A DNA stretch of 64,000 nucleotides from Sulfurimonas sp. HSL3-2 (GTDB taxonomy: Bacteria; Campylobacterota; Campylobacteria; Campylobacterales; Sulfurimonadaceae), in NCBI RefSeq assembly GCF_039645965.1, contig NZ_CP147917.1, positions 1,922,001-1,986,000 on the forward strand, read 5' to 3'. Each line of letters begins with the position of its first letter. Position 1 is the first letter of the stretch. Positions 1 through 7,777 of the stretch are shown in pieces. The translations under genes were made by a program, and so were the position numbers. Under the pieces are notes generated by a model. The model searched no databases, had not been told where the DNA came from, and saw nothing but the letters and a program-made list of their open reading frames with translations.

Positions 1-214
1 AGGCTCAAACCAAGAGAAACTTTTAAAACTTTCAAATGAGTATGGCCTGCAATGTAAAGGGTACGGTATCTTAGACAATGCCGTAAGCGAAATAGCCAAA
101 GTTCTAAAAGCTGATGAAGTCGCACTGCTCTCGCCTGCGGCCGCAAGTTTAGATCAGTTTACTTCCTATGCTCACCGCGGGGACAGATTCAAAGAGCTAG
201 TCCGTAGTCTCTAG
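1..214 (+). CDS. murD: UDP-N-acetylmuramoylalanine--D-glutamate ligase MurD (3' part)
   Basis: This is the last 70 or so codons of a gene entering from the left, read in the frame that begins at base 2 and ending at TAG 212-214. The translation contains LLSPAAASLDQF and then RGDRFKELV, which match the well-known C-terminal block of MurD (LLSPACASFDQF...RGDxF). MurD adds D-glutamate to UDP-MurNAc-L-Ala in the cytoplasm during peptidoglycan precursor synthesis. The N-terminal and ATP-binding domains lie outside the window, so only the family assignment is supported, not integrity of the gene. Confidence 0.85.
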   Translation, partial: GSNQEKLLKLSNEYGLQCKGYGILDNAVSEIAKVLKADEVALLSPAAASLDQFTSYAHRGDRFKELVRSL

Positions 215-351
215 CTCTTCTGTTTTACCCTTATATATAGGTATTCTACATTTATTACTCTTTATCAAATAAAATTTCTCAGAAAATATAGGGATATTAA
301 AAAAATTAATATATAATGACGCAGTTTTTAAATACTTCAAAAAGGAAAAAT

Positions 352-651
352 ATGAAAAAATTTACACTATCGGCTTTATTATTGGCTGCAATGATGTTTA
401 TAGGTGCATCTTCACTAAATGCTAGTGATATGAAATGTGGTGCAGGAAAATGTGGTACTGCAATGAAATGTGGCGCTGCTATGTCAAAAGATATGAAAGT
501 AAAAGGTTGTAAATGTAAAGACTGCAACCATCCAAACTGTGCGGCAAAACTAGATCCGACAAAAGCTTGTGACTGCCCTATGAAACCTATCAAAAAATGT
601 AACGGTAAAAAAGCTGATATGCCTGCAAAAAAATGCGGTAACTCGAACTAA
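352..651 (+). CDS. small exported Cys/Lys-rich protein with CG-x-GKCG motifs, probable metal binder
   Basis: I do not recognise a named family. The 99-residue product starts at ATG 352, preceded by AAGGA; an upstream in-frame ATG at 316 lacks a ribosome site and would spoil the signal peptide. Residues 1-22 form a typical Sec signal peptide (MKK, hydrophobic core, SLNAS). The mature part holds about 13 cysteines in 75 residues, arranged as MKCGAGKCG, MKCGAAM, CKCKDC, CDC and KKC, with many Met and Lys residues. Spaced KCG/GKC motifs recall the copper-binding bufferin type (BufA), but no DUF692 or DUF2063 partner lies nearby, so the role as a periplasmic soft-metal (possibly copper) buffer is inference. 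A palindromic terminator follows at 661-693. Confidence 0.75.
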   Translation: MKKFTLSALLLAAMMFIGASSLNASDMKCGAGKCGTAMKCGAAMSKDMKVKGCKCKDCNHPNCAAKLDPTKACDCPMKPIKKCNGKKADMPAKKCGNSN

Positions 652-660
652 TTTTTCTCT

Positions 661-693
661 TTTACATGTAAGGGTATCTTCCTTACATGTAAA
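661..693. terminator. bidirectional terminator-like hairpin built from two TTACATGTAA copies
   Basis: A perfect 13-bp inverted repeat (661-673 and 681-693, loop of 7) sits between two convergent genes. Each arm contains a full TTACATGTAA palindrome (662-671 and 683-692). The position after both stop codons fits a shared terminator, although the T-runs are short. Confidence 0.6.
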
Positions 694-724
694 CTCTTCT
701 CTTTATAAAATCTACTTTATTACT

Positions 725-1171
725 CTAAACCGATATACTTAAACTTCCGCCGTTTGTCTGTGACTGGCTGGTATTATATGCCGACAGTATATTTTTCATC
801 AGTATCGATTGCAGACCGTTTTGCGCATGGCTGTTTGTTTTACAGTTAGCTTTAGGTGCCTGCGGGCTGCACTGCCCAAGTGCACTTAAAAGTTCATTGC
901 CGTCTATCATGCCGTCTGAATTTTGATCCAGTCTGCTAAAGAGCTTGTCTGACTCGGCCATATCCTGCGATAACTGCATAGCAGCACTGCTGAACTCAAT
1001 TTTATCGATAGAGCCGTTTTTGTTAGTATCTAAAGTACTTAGGAGCTGATTGCTGATCTCCTTCATCTTAGAACTAAAATCATTTTTTGCTAGTGCGTTT
1101 ACTCCGCTTTGACTTTGTGTATTTAGCATAGATGCATAGTTTTTTGACACCATACTACTATTTACTATCAT
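725..1171 (-). CDS. EF-hand calcium-binding protein, cytosolic
   Basis: The 148-residue protein has two canonical EF-hand loops: D48-N50-N52-S54-D56-E59 and D82-N84-D86-M88-D90-E93. There is no signal peptide. The N-terminus is Ser/Asn/Gln-rich and the C-terminal 45 residues hold two Cys and a Gly/Ser-rich end. The start is supported by AAGGAG seven bases upstream. Paired EF-hands in bacteria usually bind Ca2+, but the target is unknown. It is transcribed alone, convergent to the Cys-rich gene and divergent from rsmG. Confidence 0.8.
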   Translation of the reverse strand: MIVNSSMVSKNYASMLNTQSQSGVNALAKNDFSSKMKEISNQLLSTLDTNKNGSIDKIEFSSAAMQLSQDMAESDKLFSRLDQNSDGMIDGNELLSALGQCSPQAPKANCKTNSHAQNGLQSILMKNILSAYNTSQSQTNGGSLSISV

Positions 1172-1312
1172 AGTTATCTCCTTTCTTCGATCTTACCTAG
1201 CTTGAATAGATATGGATGCTTAGCAAAAACAATTCCATCTTATTAGAAACCGTTTTGGATGTTTCAAAAGCTACCTTATGCTAAAATATGTTTACATGTA
1301 AAGGATGATAGT

Positions 1313-1894
1313 TTGGATTTAAAAGCTCAAATACTTAAAGACGGCATCGATGTTCCCGATAACTTTTTTTATAACGTACAAAAGTACAAAGAACATCTCT
1401 TAAAATGGAACAAGATCCATAACCTTACAGGCGCTAAAGATGAAAAGACACTGGATGATTTCATCTATGATGCCGTGTTCCCGGTCAAATTTCTACCACA
1501 TGTCGATACATTAATGGATATAGGGACAGGTGCAGGATTTCCGGGGATGATACTTGCTTTTGCCCTGCCTGATACCAAAGTGACCCTTGTAGAGCCTCTT
1601 GCAAAGCGTGCGAGTTTTTTACAGTTTATAAAAGCTGATCTGAAACTTGACAATGTCGAGGTCAAAAAATGCAGGGTTGAAGAACTGGAAAACAGAACAT
1701 TTGATATAATAACATCACGCGCAGTGACTGAGACGAAGATGTTACTTGAACTCAGCCGTCCTTTTAGAACCGAAGCTACCATGCTTCTTTTTTACAAGGG
1801 TGAAAAAGTGTATGATGAAGTGGACGAAGGGTATGACCATGAGGTCATCAAGACCCATAACCGTCATTACCTCATCATAAAAAATATAAAATAG
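1313..1894 (+). CDS. rsmG: 16S rRNA (guanine527-N7)-methyltransferase RsmG
   Basis: RsmG (GidB) methylates G527 of 16S rRNA with SAM; loss is known to give low-level streptomycin resistance. The SAM-binding loop [10 protein letters not shown] lies at residues 69-78, followed by the family segment [13 protein letters not shown] place the start at TTG 1313, with AAGGA eight bases upstream and an N-terminus ([12 protein letters not shown]) that aligns with family members. An ATG at 1259 in frame lacks a ribosome site and would add 18 unusual residues across a TTACATGTAA palindrome. The product is about 193 residues, normal for Campylobacterota. Confidence 0.93.
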   Translation: MDLKAQILKDGIDVPDNFFYNVQKYKEHLLKWNKIHNLTGAKDEKTLDDFIYDAVFPVKFLPHVDTLMDIGTGAGFPGMILAFALPDTKVTLVEPLAKRASFLQFIKADLKLDNVEVKKCRVEELENRTFDIITSRAVTETKMLLELSRPFRTEATMLLFYKGEKVYDEVDEGYDHEVIKTHNRHYLIIKNIK

Positions 1895-1906
1895 TCAGGA
1901 AATAAA

Positions 1907-2134
1907 ATGTTAAAGTATCTAGTAGTCATCGGTGTGATAGCCGCAGTTTATTATTTTTTTATAAAGAAAAAACCAGCTGTCACTTCATCGAACAAATCCG
2001 ATAAATCTGAAAAGCTGCAAGACAATGACATGGTCCAATGTGCCCAGTGCGGGATATATACCGAAGTAAACGATGCGATCGTCTCTAACGGGAAATATTA
2101 CTGCTCAAAAGATTGTCTGGAAGATTCAAAATGA
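1907..2134 (+). CDS. PP0621-like small membrane-anchored zinc-ribbon protein
   Basis: The 75-residue protein has one N-terminal membrane segment (residues 2-18), a Lys/Ser linker, and a Cys4 knuckle: CAQC at 45-48, then YYC and DCL near the end. The VxCxxCGxYxxxxDA pattern is typical of small PP0621-family proteins found next to rRNA or signalling genes; their function is not known. It starts 12 bases after rsmG and its TGA overlaps the ATG of the next gene, so rsmG and the three genes after it probably form one transcript. Confidence 0.75.
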   Translation: MLKYLVVIGVIAAVYYFFIKKKPAVTSSNKSDKSEKLQDNDMVQCAQCGIYTEVNDAIVSNGKYYCSKDCLEDSK

Positions 2135-2523
2135 TACTTTTCGGACACAGATTTATAGAGAGCGAAAGTTTTTATCATATAGATGATATCTCGTCTATTA
2201 AAAAAACTCCATCAAACTCGCTTATCTATCTTGATTTTAGTGAAGAGAATCTGGATATCATCGACCATCTAGTCCAAAACGACATACGGTTTGCTCTTTA
2301 TGTAAAATCGATAAAAGAGGTTATCTATGCCGAAAACCTCGGTGCATCTTACATAGTACTCGAGCACTCTCTTGCTAAAGATGCTCAAAAGATAGCAAAC
2401 GACTATCTGTTCGATGCGAAGATATTAGCGCATATAGAGAGTGAAGACGATATAGAAGAGCTGGCATATCAAGGGATAGACGGTGCTATCTTTTTAAAGG
2501 CGATAATCAAGATAAGCTCATGA
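2131..2523 (+). CDS. conserved hypothetical protein
   Basis: I do not recognise this 130-residue soluble protein. The start is taken as ATG 2131 within an ATGA overlap with the previous gene; an in-frame alternative start lies 18 bases upstream. The sequence is rich in Asp, Glu and Ile, with alternating short hydrophobic and charged runs that suggest an alpha/beta fold (ALYVKSIKEVIYAENLGASYIV resembles a Rossmann-like or barrel repeat). No signal peptide, Cys cluster or catalytic motif is evident. Its stop overlaps the start of the lipoprotein gene that follows. Confidence 0.7.
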   Translation: MILFGHRFIESESFYHIDDISSIKKTPSNSLIYLDFSEENLDIIDHLVQNDIRFALYVKSIKEVIYAENLGASYIVLEHSLAKDAQKIANDYLFDAKILAHIESEDDIEELAYQGIDGAIFLKAIIKISS

Positions 2524-3044
2524 TAAAGCTATCGATAATAGTCACGCTATTACTTATCTTAACCGGCTGTTCAAAAGCCCCCACCTACCCATCACACTAT
2601 GTAAAACCGCAACAAACTTCCAAATCTTCAAAACCCGTTTCAAAAGACCCTGTCATCAACAGCCTGCATGCAGAATATAAAAAATGGCATCATACCCCCT
2701 ATAAATACGGCGGAGTATGTCTGGACGGAGTGGATTGTTCTGGACTTGTAAAAGTGATCTATAAAAATGCTTTTGGCGTGGATATCCCGCGAACGACGAA
2801 AGATCAGGTAAAAATAGGTAAAAAGATAAAGTATGCTCAGATAAGACCGGGCGATCTGATATTTTTCAGGACGGGATATAACAAAAGGCATGTAGGCATC
2901 TACTTTGGAGATAACACCTTTTTACATACCTCTAAAAAGTACGGGGTGATCATATCGAGTATAAATAACCCCTATTGGAGGGAAAAGTACTGGATGTGCA
3001 GGCGTGTCCTAAGCACAGCTAGGACATACACCGCAAAATACTAG
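2520..3044 (+). CDS. NlpC/P60 family lipoprotein, putative peptidoglycan endopeptidase
   Basis: The N-terminus is a lipoprotein signal (hydrophobic 3-13, lipobox LTGC with Cys17). An NlpC/P60 cysteine peptidase domain fills residues 48-165, with DCSGLV (Cys73), RHVGIY (His124) and FLHTS (His136) as the likely catalytic residues. Such enzymes cut gamma-D-Glu-diamino acid bonds in stem peptides. The length of 174 residues resembles Spr/MepS-type proteins. It starts inside an ATGA overlap with the preceding gene. Its 3' end overlaps the convergent regulator gene by 36 bp, so the two transcripts are antisense at their tails. Confidence 0.9.
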   Translation: MIKLSIIVTLLLILTGCSKAPTYPSHYVKPQQTSKSSKPVSKDPVINSLHAEYKKWHHTPYKYGGVCLDGVDCSGLVKVIYKNAFGVDIPRTTKDQVKIGKKIKYAQIRPGDLIFFRTGYNKRHVGIYFGDNTFLHTSKKYGVIISSINNPYWREKYWMCRRVLSTARTYTAKY

Positions 3045-3407
3045 ACTTGTCTCAAGCATTTTATAGTGACTTTTTTTTGTCACATCTTCGACAATTTTTT
3101 CTATATCCATCTCAATATCTACGAAGTTGCCGCAGCTATTACATAAGAGGTGCCCGTGAGGAGATTTTACTATCTCAAATTTAGATTTTTGCTGTGGGAC
3201 TTTGACCTCTTTTATAAGTGAAGCTTCACTCATCGCGATTATATTTTTATACATAGTCGCTAACGATATTGACGAGAACTGTTTTTTTATCTCACGATAC
3301 ATCTCGTCAACATTGATATGACCATATAAATCCATCAGTGAAAGTATCCCTAATCGTTGAGGGGTTACTTTTAATCCATGTTCTCTTAATAAGTTTTCAT
3401 AATTCAT
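3009..3407 (-). CDS. Fur-family transcriptional regulator, PerR-like
   Basis: The 132-residue protein has the Fur winged helix (GLKVTPQRLGIL, then SSISLATMYKNI as recognition helix) and a dimerisation domain with HGHLLCNSCG and CGVCPSC, two CxxC pairs for structural zinc. It resembles Campylobacterota PerR more than Fur. The family represses peroxide-defence or iron genes with Fe or Mn as corepressor. A Fur-like box lies 44 bp upstream of its start, which suggests autoregulation. The neighbouring cytochrome c peroxidase gene is a plausible target, though I see no matching box directly in front of it. Confidence 0.88.
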   Translation of the reverse strand: MNYENLLREHGLKVTPQRLGILSLMDLYGHINVDEMYREIKKQFSSISLATMYKNIIAMSEASLIKEVKVPQQKSKFEIVKSPHGHLLCNSCGNFVDIEMDIEKIVEDVTKKSHYKMLETSLVFCGVCPSCA

Positions 3408-3450
3408 ATCGCGATTATAACTTTTAATTTTTAAATAATTTGTTAAAAGA

Positions 3451-3465
3451 AAATGATTATCATTT
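3451..3465. promoter_or_regulatory. Fur/PerR-type 7-1-7 inverted repeat
   Basis: AAATGAT-t-ATCATTT is a perfect 7-1-7 inverted repeat of the form recognised by Fur-superfamily dimers. It lies 44 bp upstream of the PerR-like gene and about 140 bp upstream of the divergent EF-hand gene. Autoregulation is the simplest reading. Confidence 0.65.
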
Positions 3466-3545
3466 ATATTAAACTAAAACTATAAATGTATTAATGAGAT
3501 AACAATTATTAAAATAAAATCAAAAAATAATTTGATAGTATTTGT

Positions 3546-3578
3546 ATTAACATTAAATTAACAGTAATCTGTAATAAT
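3546..3578 (+). promoter_or_regulatory. 11-bp tandem repeat operator plus -10 for the Met-rich EF-hand gene
   Basis: ATTAACATTAA (3546-3556) is followed directly by ATTAACAGTAA (3557-3567), identical at 10 of 11 positions. A -10-like TAATAAT stretch lies at 3572-3578. The TAACA core of the second copy begins 13-14 bp before the -10, the same geometry as at 7778-7808 and 12118-12148. The repeat period of one helical turn is typical of OmpR/PhoB-type regulators. Confidence 0.55.
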
Positions 3579-3603
3579 GTTTAAAACGCTAAAGGAGTTC
3601 AAT

Positions 3604-3999
3604 ATGAAACGTTTTACAATCGCTACATTGTTAATCACTAGTTCCCTTATGGCTGCAATGGGCAATAATATGCCTTCATTTAAAGACTACGACACGAACA
3701 ACGACGGTAAGATAACCCAACAAGAGTTCAATTATGAACACCAACACAGAATGCAAGAAAGAGCGGAGGAAGGCAGGATGATGCGTAATGCACAAAATGC
3801 TCCCGACTTTGCAGATATAGACACAAACGGTGACGGCATCATCAATAGGAATGAGTTCAGAAACCATCAAAAGATGCAGATGCAAAATAAAAATATGAAT
3901 ATGAATAAAAACACCATGGGTAAATGTACAGGTCAGGGTATGAATCAAGGAATGGGTAAATGCACAGGTCAAGGAATGGGTCAAGGTCCAAACAGATAA
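3604..3999 (+). CDS. exported EF-hand protein with Met/Cys-rich repeat tail
   Basis: The start at ATG 3604 follows AAAGGAG and gives a clean signal peptide (residues 1-20, cleavage near MAAMG). Two EF-hand loops are intact: D30-N32-D34-K36-T38-E41 and D73-N75-D77-I79-N81-E84. The tail (residues 91-131) is Met, Asn and Gln-rich and ends in two copies of MGKCTGQGMxQG, encoded by a 36-bp tandem repeat at 3916-3987. Met and Cys clusters suggest soft-metal binding such as Cu(I), while the EF-hands suggest Ca2+. The promoter shares its repeat architecture with the copper genes downstream, which supports a metal-linked role by inference only. Confidence 0.78.
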   Translation: MKRFTIATLLITSSLMAAMGNNMPSFKDYDTNNDGKITQQEFNYEHQHRMQERAEEGRMMRNAQNAPDFADIDTNGDGIINRNEFRNHQKMQMQNKNMNMNKNTMGKCTGQGMNQGMGKCTGQGMGQGPNR

Positions 4000-4069
4000 C
4001 TTTTGTTTAAGTTTGTTACCACTATAATCCCAAACGATAAAAATTATCCATTAAATTCAAGGAGAAAAT

Positions 4070-5083
4070 ATGAAAATTGCCGTACTATTAAGTACCGTGA
4101 CTGCTGTAGCTTTAATGGCTACTCCACTTATGAAAGATGCTAAAAATGCCGGATTAGTGCCTATTCCGGCAAAACAAAAAGAGTTATATAAACTTACAGA
4201 TAATCCAAAAAACCCTATCTCTAAAGCGAAAGTCGAACTTGGAAAAAAACTTTTCTTCGATACAAGACTTTCAAAAAGCGGACTTATCAGCTGTAACACT
4301 TGTCACAACCTCGCAACAGGCGGTGTTGACGGTGTACCTGCGGCAATCGGACATAAATGGACACCAAATCCACACCATTTAAACTCTCCGACTGTTTATA
4401 ATGCGGTATTTTTCAGTTCTCAATTTTGGGACGGACGTTCACCTGATGTCGAAGATCAAGCTCAGGGACCTATCCAGGCAGCTCCTGAGATGGCAGCGAC
4501 TCCTAAACATATAGTCGATGTCGTGACTTCAATGCCTGAGTATGTAAAAGAGTTTAAAAAAGCATACGGAAAAAAACCTATCACTTTTGAACTTGTAGCT
4601 GATACTATCGCAACGTTCGAGCGTACTTTAGTAACGCCAGCGCCTTACGATAAGTTTTTACAAGGCGATGATAAGGCATTGACTGCTACACAAAAAAGAG
4701 GTCTGAAGACTTTTATAGACAAAGGCTGTACGACTTGTCATACAGGTATAGCTTTAGGTGGTGAGATGCAGCCGTTTGGCGTAGTCGCTCCATACAAATA
4801 TGCGCATATCGGTGATTTTAAAGGAAACAAAAATGGACTTGTAAAAGTTCCTACGTTAAGAAACATCACTGAGACTGCTCCATATTTCCATAATGGTGCG
4901 ATCGGGACTTTAAAAGAGGCTATTCAGGAGATGGGACGTATCCAGCTTGGTGTCAAGATCACAGATAAAGAAGCTGCTGATATCGAAGCATTCTTTGGAT
5001 CACTTGAAGGTAAAAAACCTACTATCGTCTATCCAATGCTTCCTGCAGTAACTGCAACTACTCCGAAACCGGATATGAACTAG
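4070..5083 (+). CDS. di-haem cytochrome c peroxidase
   Basis: The 337-residue protein is a periplasmic di-haem peroxidase that reduces H2O2 to water with electrons from cytochrome c. A signal peptide covers about residues 1-18. Two haem c motifs are present, CNTCH at 75-79 and CTTCH at 220-224. Conserved family blocks FFDTRLSKSGLISC, NSPTVYN, FWDGRS and PTLRNITETAPYFHNG are intact. The length matches the bacterial CcpA/MauG family peroxidases. AAGGAG precedes the start. It lies next to a PerR-like regulator, which fits peroxide stress, and is followed by a perfect hairpin terminator. Confidence 0.93.
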   Translation: MKIAVLLSTVTAVALMATPLMKDAKNAGLVPIPAKQKELYKLTDNPKNPISKAKVELGKKLFFDTRLSKSGLISCNTCHNLATGGVDGVPAAIGHKWTPNPHHLNSPTVYNAVFFSSQFWDGRSPDVEDQAQGPIQAAPEMAATPKHIVDVVTSMPEYVKEFKKAYGKKPITFELVADTIATFERTLVTPAPYDKFLQGDDKALTATQKRGLKTFIDKGCTTCHTGIALGGEMQPFGVVAPYKYAHIGDFKGNKNGLVKVPTLRNITETAPYFHNGAIGTLKEAIQEMGRIQLGVKITDKEAADIEAFFGSLEGKKPTIVYPMLPAVTATTPKPDMN

Positions 5084-5100
5084 AGAGATCCTCTCTAGTT
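5078..5100. terminator. bidirectional hairpin terminator
   Basis: A perfect 10-bp stem (5078-5087 and 5091-5100) with a 3-base loop spans the stop codons of the peroxidase gene and the convergent cytochrome b gene. On the plus strand it runs into a short T-tract. Confidence 0.75.
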
Positions 5101-5673
5101 TTTACCGCCGTTTATCATATCTGAGGTGATCCCTTTTTCATCTCTTATATCAGCTGCAACGACTCCGATAATATGTAACGGAACAAAATATAAGACTATC
5201 TGATAAACAGCTTCGTGAAGATCTTTTATCTTCCCCGCAGTCTCTTTAAGCAAACCAAGATCCTGATAAAAATGAATCACAAGACCGCTTACCGTCATAA
5301 AGAAAAGTGTCGCATAGATCACTACGTACCCAGCACTTACAAGTTTATGATGAGTATTCAACTCTTTAAACTGGAAGCTTTTCTTGCCGCTCTGTGTAAA
5401 AAACAGGACAATGCGGTAAATGACTAGAAATGCCAGTGCATACCCTAAGATGATATGCCACTCCCACATAGGTTCACGGATAGCACGTGCTATCGTCTTT
5501 GCCTGATCCAGAGTGATGCTTACATCGATAGCTGAAAGTTTATCGAGGATGACCTGTGCATTTTCTCTGTAGCTTAGAAACCCTTTTCTCAGTAAGACAG
5601 TACCTATAAGTCCCATTACGACAATTGCATTAGCCCAGTGCCATATTCTAAAGTTAATGCTCCATTTTTTCAT
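5095..5673 (-). CDS. cytochrome b561 family protein
   Basis: The 192-residue integral membrane protein has four predicted membrane helices. Conserved histidines suit two b-type haems: His12 in RIWHWANA, His73 in WEWHIILGY, one in the HHKL segment and the last in VPLHIIGV. The layout matches the cytochrome b561/NiFe-hydrogenase b-subunit superfamily, which passes electrons between quinones and periplasmic partners. The electron partner is unknown; the convergent peroxidase is a possible one. Its start overlaps the alr stop (ATGA), so the two are translationally coupled. Confidence 0.85.
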   Translation of the reverse strand: MKKWSINFRIWHWANAIVVMGLIGTVLLRKGFLSYRENAQVILDKLSAIDVSITLDQAKTIARAIREPMWEWHIILGYALAFLVIYRIVLFFTQSGKKSFQFKELNTHHKLVSAGYVVIYATLFFMTVSGLVIHFYQDLGLLKETAGKIKDLHEAVYQIVLYFVPLHIIGVVAADIRDEKGITSDMINGGKN

Positions 5674-6698
5674 ATTACACTCCTTTTGATATAGTATCTC
5701 ATCCCCACTAGTATCTCATAGCCGATCGTATCGCAAGATGCTGCATAACTGTTTGCATTGTCAAAGATACATATATCCTCTTTGTCGCTGTTTATGCTTA
5801 CGTTATCCATTGAGATACGGCCGAGTATCTTAGAGCCGTCCGGCGTAGTAAAGTTATTGGAAGCATTACGGAGAAGTCCGTCTGCATATCCTACATCATA
5901 CGTACTTACTACCATATCTTTGTCTGCTTCGAAGATCCCGCCGTAGCCGATGCGTTCGCCAGTTTTAAACAATCTGCTTGAAAGCTTCGAAGCATAAAGG
6001 GAAAGTACCGGCTGCAGTGCTTCTACACCTACCTCTTTATAGAGGTTGTCATCCGGACTCAGACATCCGTATGCAGCGATCCCGACTCTTACCATATCGT
6101 GCATACACTCTTTAGCACGGAAAAGCGCTGCAGAGTTTTGAGAATGGAAATTCAGTCTTGGGATATTGTATTTCTTTGCAAGACCAAGAGCATGCTCTTT
6201 TAACTGTTTAAAGTTTTTTTCCTGAGTAAACCATTCGCTTGAAAGTTCGTCCGCACTTCTGTGGTGAGTAAATACGCCCTCTACATGTAAGCCTCTTTCG
6301 ATACATAAAAAGAAGGCTTTGTCCAGTTCATAGATACTTACACCGTTACGATGCATCCCGCTGTCAGTCTTGATCTCCACTCTTGTGTTTTTTGGGAACT
6401 TCTCTATTGCTTCTATGCTGTTTACTGTATATACGGCATTTTGAAGAGGAACGTCGGGGATATCCGCAAGGACTAAGATGTACTCAAAAAAATCTCTTGC
6501 TTTTAATGCTTCATCCTGATTTCTAACGACAGCTTTTTTTATGCCGTATTCATGACAAAGCGGAGCCATAAGTGAGAGTCCGTGACCATATGCATTATCT
6601 TTAAGTACCACCGCAATTTTATCTTTTGATGATGTTAATTGTGCGATAATGTCAAGGTTATTAAAAAACGATTTTTTATTGAGGTTTATATGCGCCAT
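5670..6698 (-). CDS. alr: alanine racemase
   Basis: The enzyme interconverts L- and D-alanine for peptidoglycan. The PLP lysine is in VVLKDNAYGHG (Lys33), and the family blocks SGMHRNGV, FHSQNSA, RVGIAAYG, GERIGYGG, DVGYADG and GRISMDN are all present, giving a complete 342-residue enzyme. I chose the start at 6698 because MAHINLNKKSF matches the family N-terminus; the open frame continues to 6785 and the ribosome site is weak. Its first nine bases overlap the first bases of the divergent agmatine deiminase gene, so each gene's promoter must lie inside the other. Confidence 0.92.
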   Translation of the reverse strand: MAHINLNKKSFFNNLDIIAQLTSSKDKIAVVLKDNAYGHGLSLMAPLCHEYGIKKAVVRNQDEALKARDFFEYILVLADIPDVPLQNAVYTVNSIEAIEKFPKNTRVEIKTDSGMHRNGVSIYELDKAFFLCIERGLHVEGVFTHHRSADELSSEWFTQEKNFKQLKEHALGLAKKYNIPRLNFHSQNSAALFRAKECMHDMVRVGIAAYGCLSPDDNLYKEVGVEALQPVLSLYASKLSSRLFKTGERIGYGGIFEADKDMVVSTYDVGYADGLLRNASNNFTTPDGSKILGRISMDNVSINSDKEDICIFDNANSYAASCDTIGYEILVGMRYYIKRSVI

Positions 6699-7703
6699 AC
6701 TGAAATTATATCCCAATGTGGACAAAAAAGATGCTTTCCCGGTGAATTTGAGAAACAAAGTTTTGTCCAAGTTATCTTCCCGCACGAAAAAAGCGACTGG
6801 ATAGATTACCTTGAAGAAGCAAGAAAAAACTTTGTAAACATAGTAAATGCCATAGCAAAATATGAGAGATGTCTGGTAGTCTGTGATGACATCGAGCTAG
6901 TCAAAAGCTACTTTAGCGAGAATGAGAACATAGAGTATGTCCAGTTTGAAACAAACGATACATGGGCGAGAGACTGCAGCGCTATCTCCATCATAGAAAA
7001 CGGCGAAAAGAAGCTTTTGGACTTCACCTTCACGGGATGGGGTTCAAAGTTTGACGCGAGCAAAGACAATGAGATGAGCCGCGCTTTGGCAGCTCATTAT
7101 AAAACACCGATGAAGACGATCGATTTTATTTTAGAAGGCGGTGCGATCGAGAGCAACTCTAAAGGGCTTTTGCTTACTACTTCTATCTGCGTACTCAATA
7201 AAAACAGAAACGCCTCTTACTCCAAAGAGGAGACGACACAGCTTTTAAAAGAGGAACTCGGAGTCAATGAGATACTCTACCTTGACTACGGCTATCTTGC
7301 AGGAGACGATACGGACTCTCATATTGATACATTGGCAAGATTTGTCGATGAAAAGACGATCATGTACCTTAAATGTGACGATCAGGATGATGAGCATTAC
7401 GAACAGCTTTTTAAGATGCAGGAGCAGTTAAAAGAGCTGGCAAAACAGTACGACTTGGATCTTATAGCGCTTCCGTTTACAGATGCGATCTATTATGACG
7501 ACGAAAGACTTCCTGCGACCTATGCCAACTTTCTGATCATCAACGGCGCGGTCATTGTACCGACTTACGGTGTCAGACAGGATGAAGAAGCGTTATCGGT
7601 ATTTAGGGATTTCTTTAAAGACAGAGACGTTGTCGCAGTCGATTGTTCAGTCCTGATCCGTCAACACGGCTCACTTCACTGCGTGACTATGCAGTTTTTA
7701 TAA
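6690..7703 (+). CDS. aguA: agmatine deiminase / peptidyl-arginine deiminase family protein
   Basis: This 337-residue guanidine-group-modifying enzyme should hydrolyse agmatine to N-carbamoylputrescine. Family blocks are WARDCSAI, LDFTFTGWGSKF, LEGGAIE, GDDTDSHIDTLARF and, at the end, HGSLHCVTMQ with the nucleophile Cys331 near the C-terminus. The start at ATG 6690 has GAGG seven bases upstream. Its first nine bases overlap the 5' end of alr on the other strand. Substrate is assigned from family membership alone. Confidence 0.88.
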   Translation: MRHTEIISQCGQKRCFPGEFEKQSFVQVIFPHEKSDWIDYLEEARKNFVNIVNAIAKYERCLVVCDDIELVKSYFSENENIEYVQFETNDTWARDCSAISIIENGEKKLLDFTFTGWGSKFDASKDNEMSRALAAHYKTPMKTIDFILEGGAIESNSKGLLLTTSICVLNKNRNASYSKEETTQLLKEELGVNEILYLDYGYLAGDDTDSHIDTLARFVDEKTIMYLKCDDQDDEHYEQLFKMQEQLKELAKQYDLDLIALPFTDAIYYDDERLPATYANFLIINGAVIVPTYGVRQDEEALSVFRDFFKDRDVVAVDCSVLIRQHGSLHCVTMQFL

Positions 7704-7726
7704 TCCTCTCCAACACTATAATCTAT

Positions 7727-7762
7727 AGGCAGATTGTAAACGCTTTGACGCGGAATCTGCCT
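7727..7762. terminator. 9-bp inverted repeat after the deiminase gene
   Basis: AGGCAGATT (7727-7735) and AATCTGCCT (7754-7762) form a perfect 9-bp inverted repeat around an 18-base loop. It lies 23 bp after the deiminase stop and 16 bp before the receptor operator. There is no T-run, so it could be a factor-dependent terminator or an operator. Confidence 0.4.
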
Positions 7763-7777
7763 GTAAATGCCCATCCT

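Noticed and set aside
352-651. Calling the Cys-rich protein a bufferin (BufA)
   Set aside because: Motifs are only loosely similar, and the DUF692/DUF2063 partner genes are not adjacent.
1259-1312. ATG 1259 as rsmG start
   Set aside because: No ribosome site, and the added residues cross a TTACATGTAA element; TTG 1313 has AAGGA and fits the family N-terminus.
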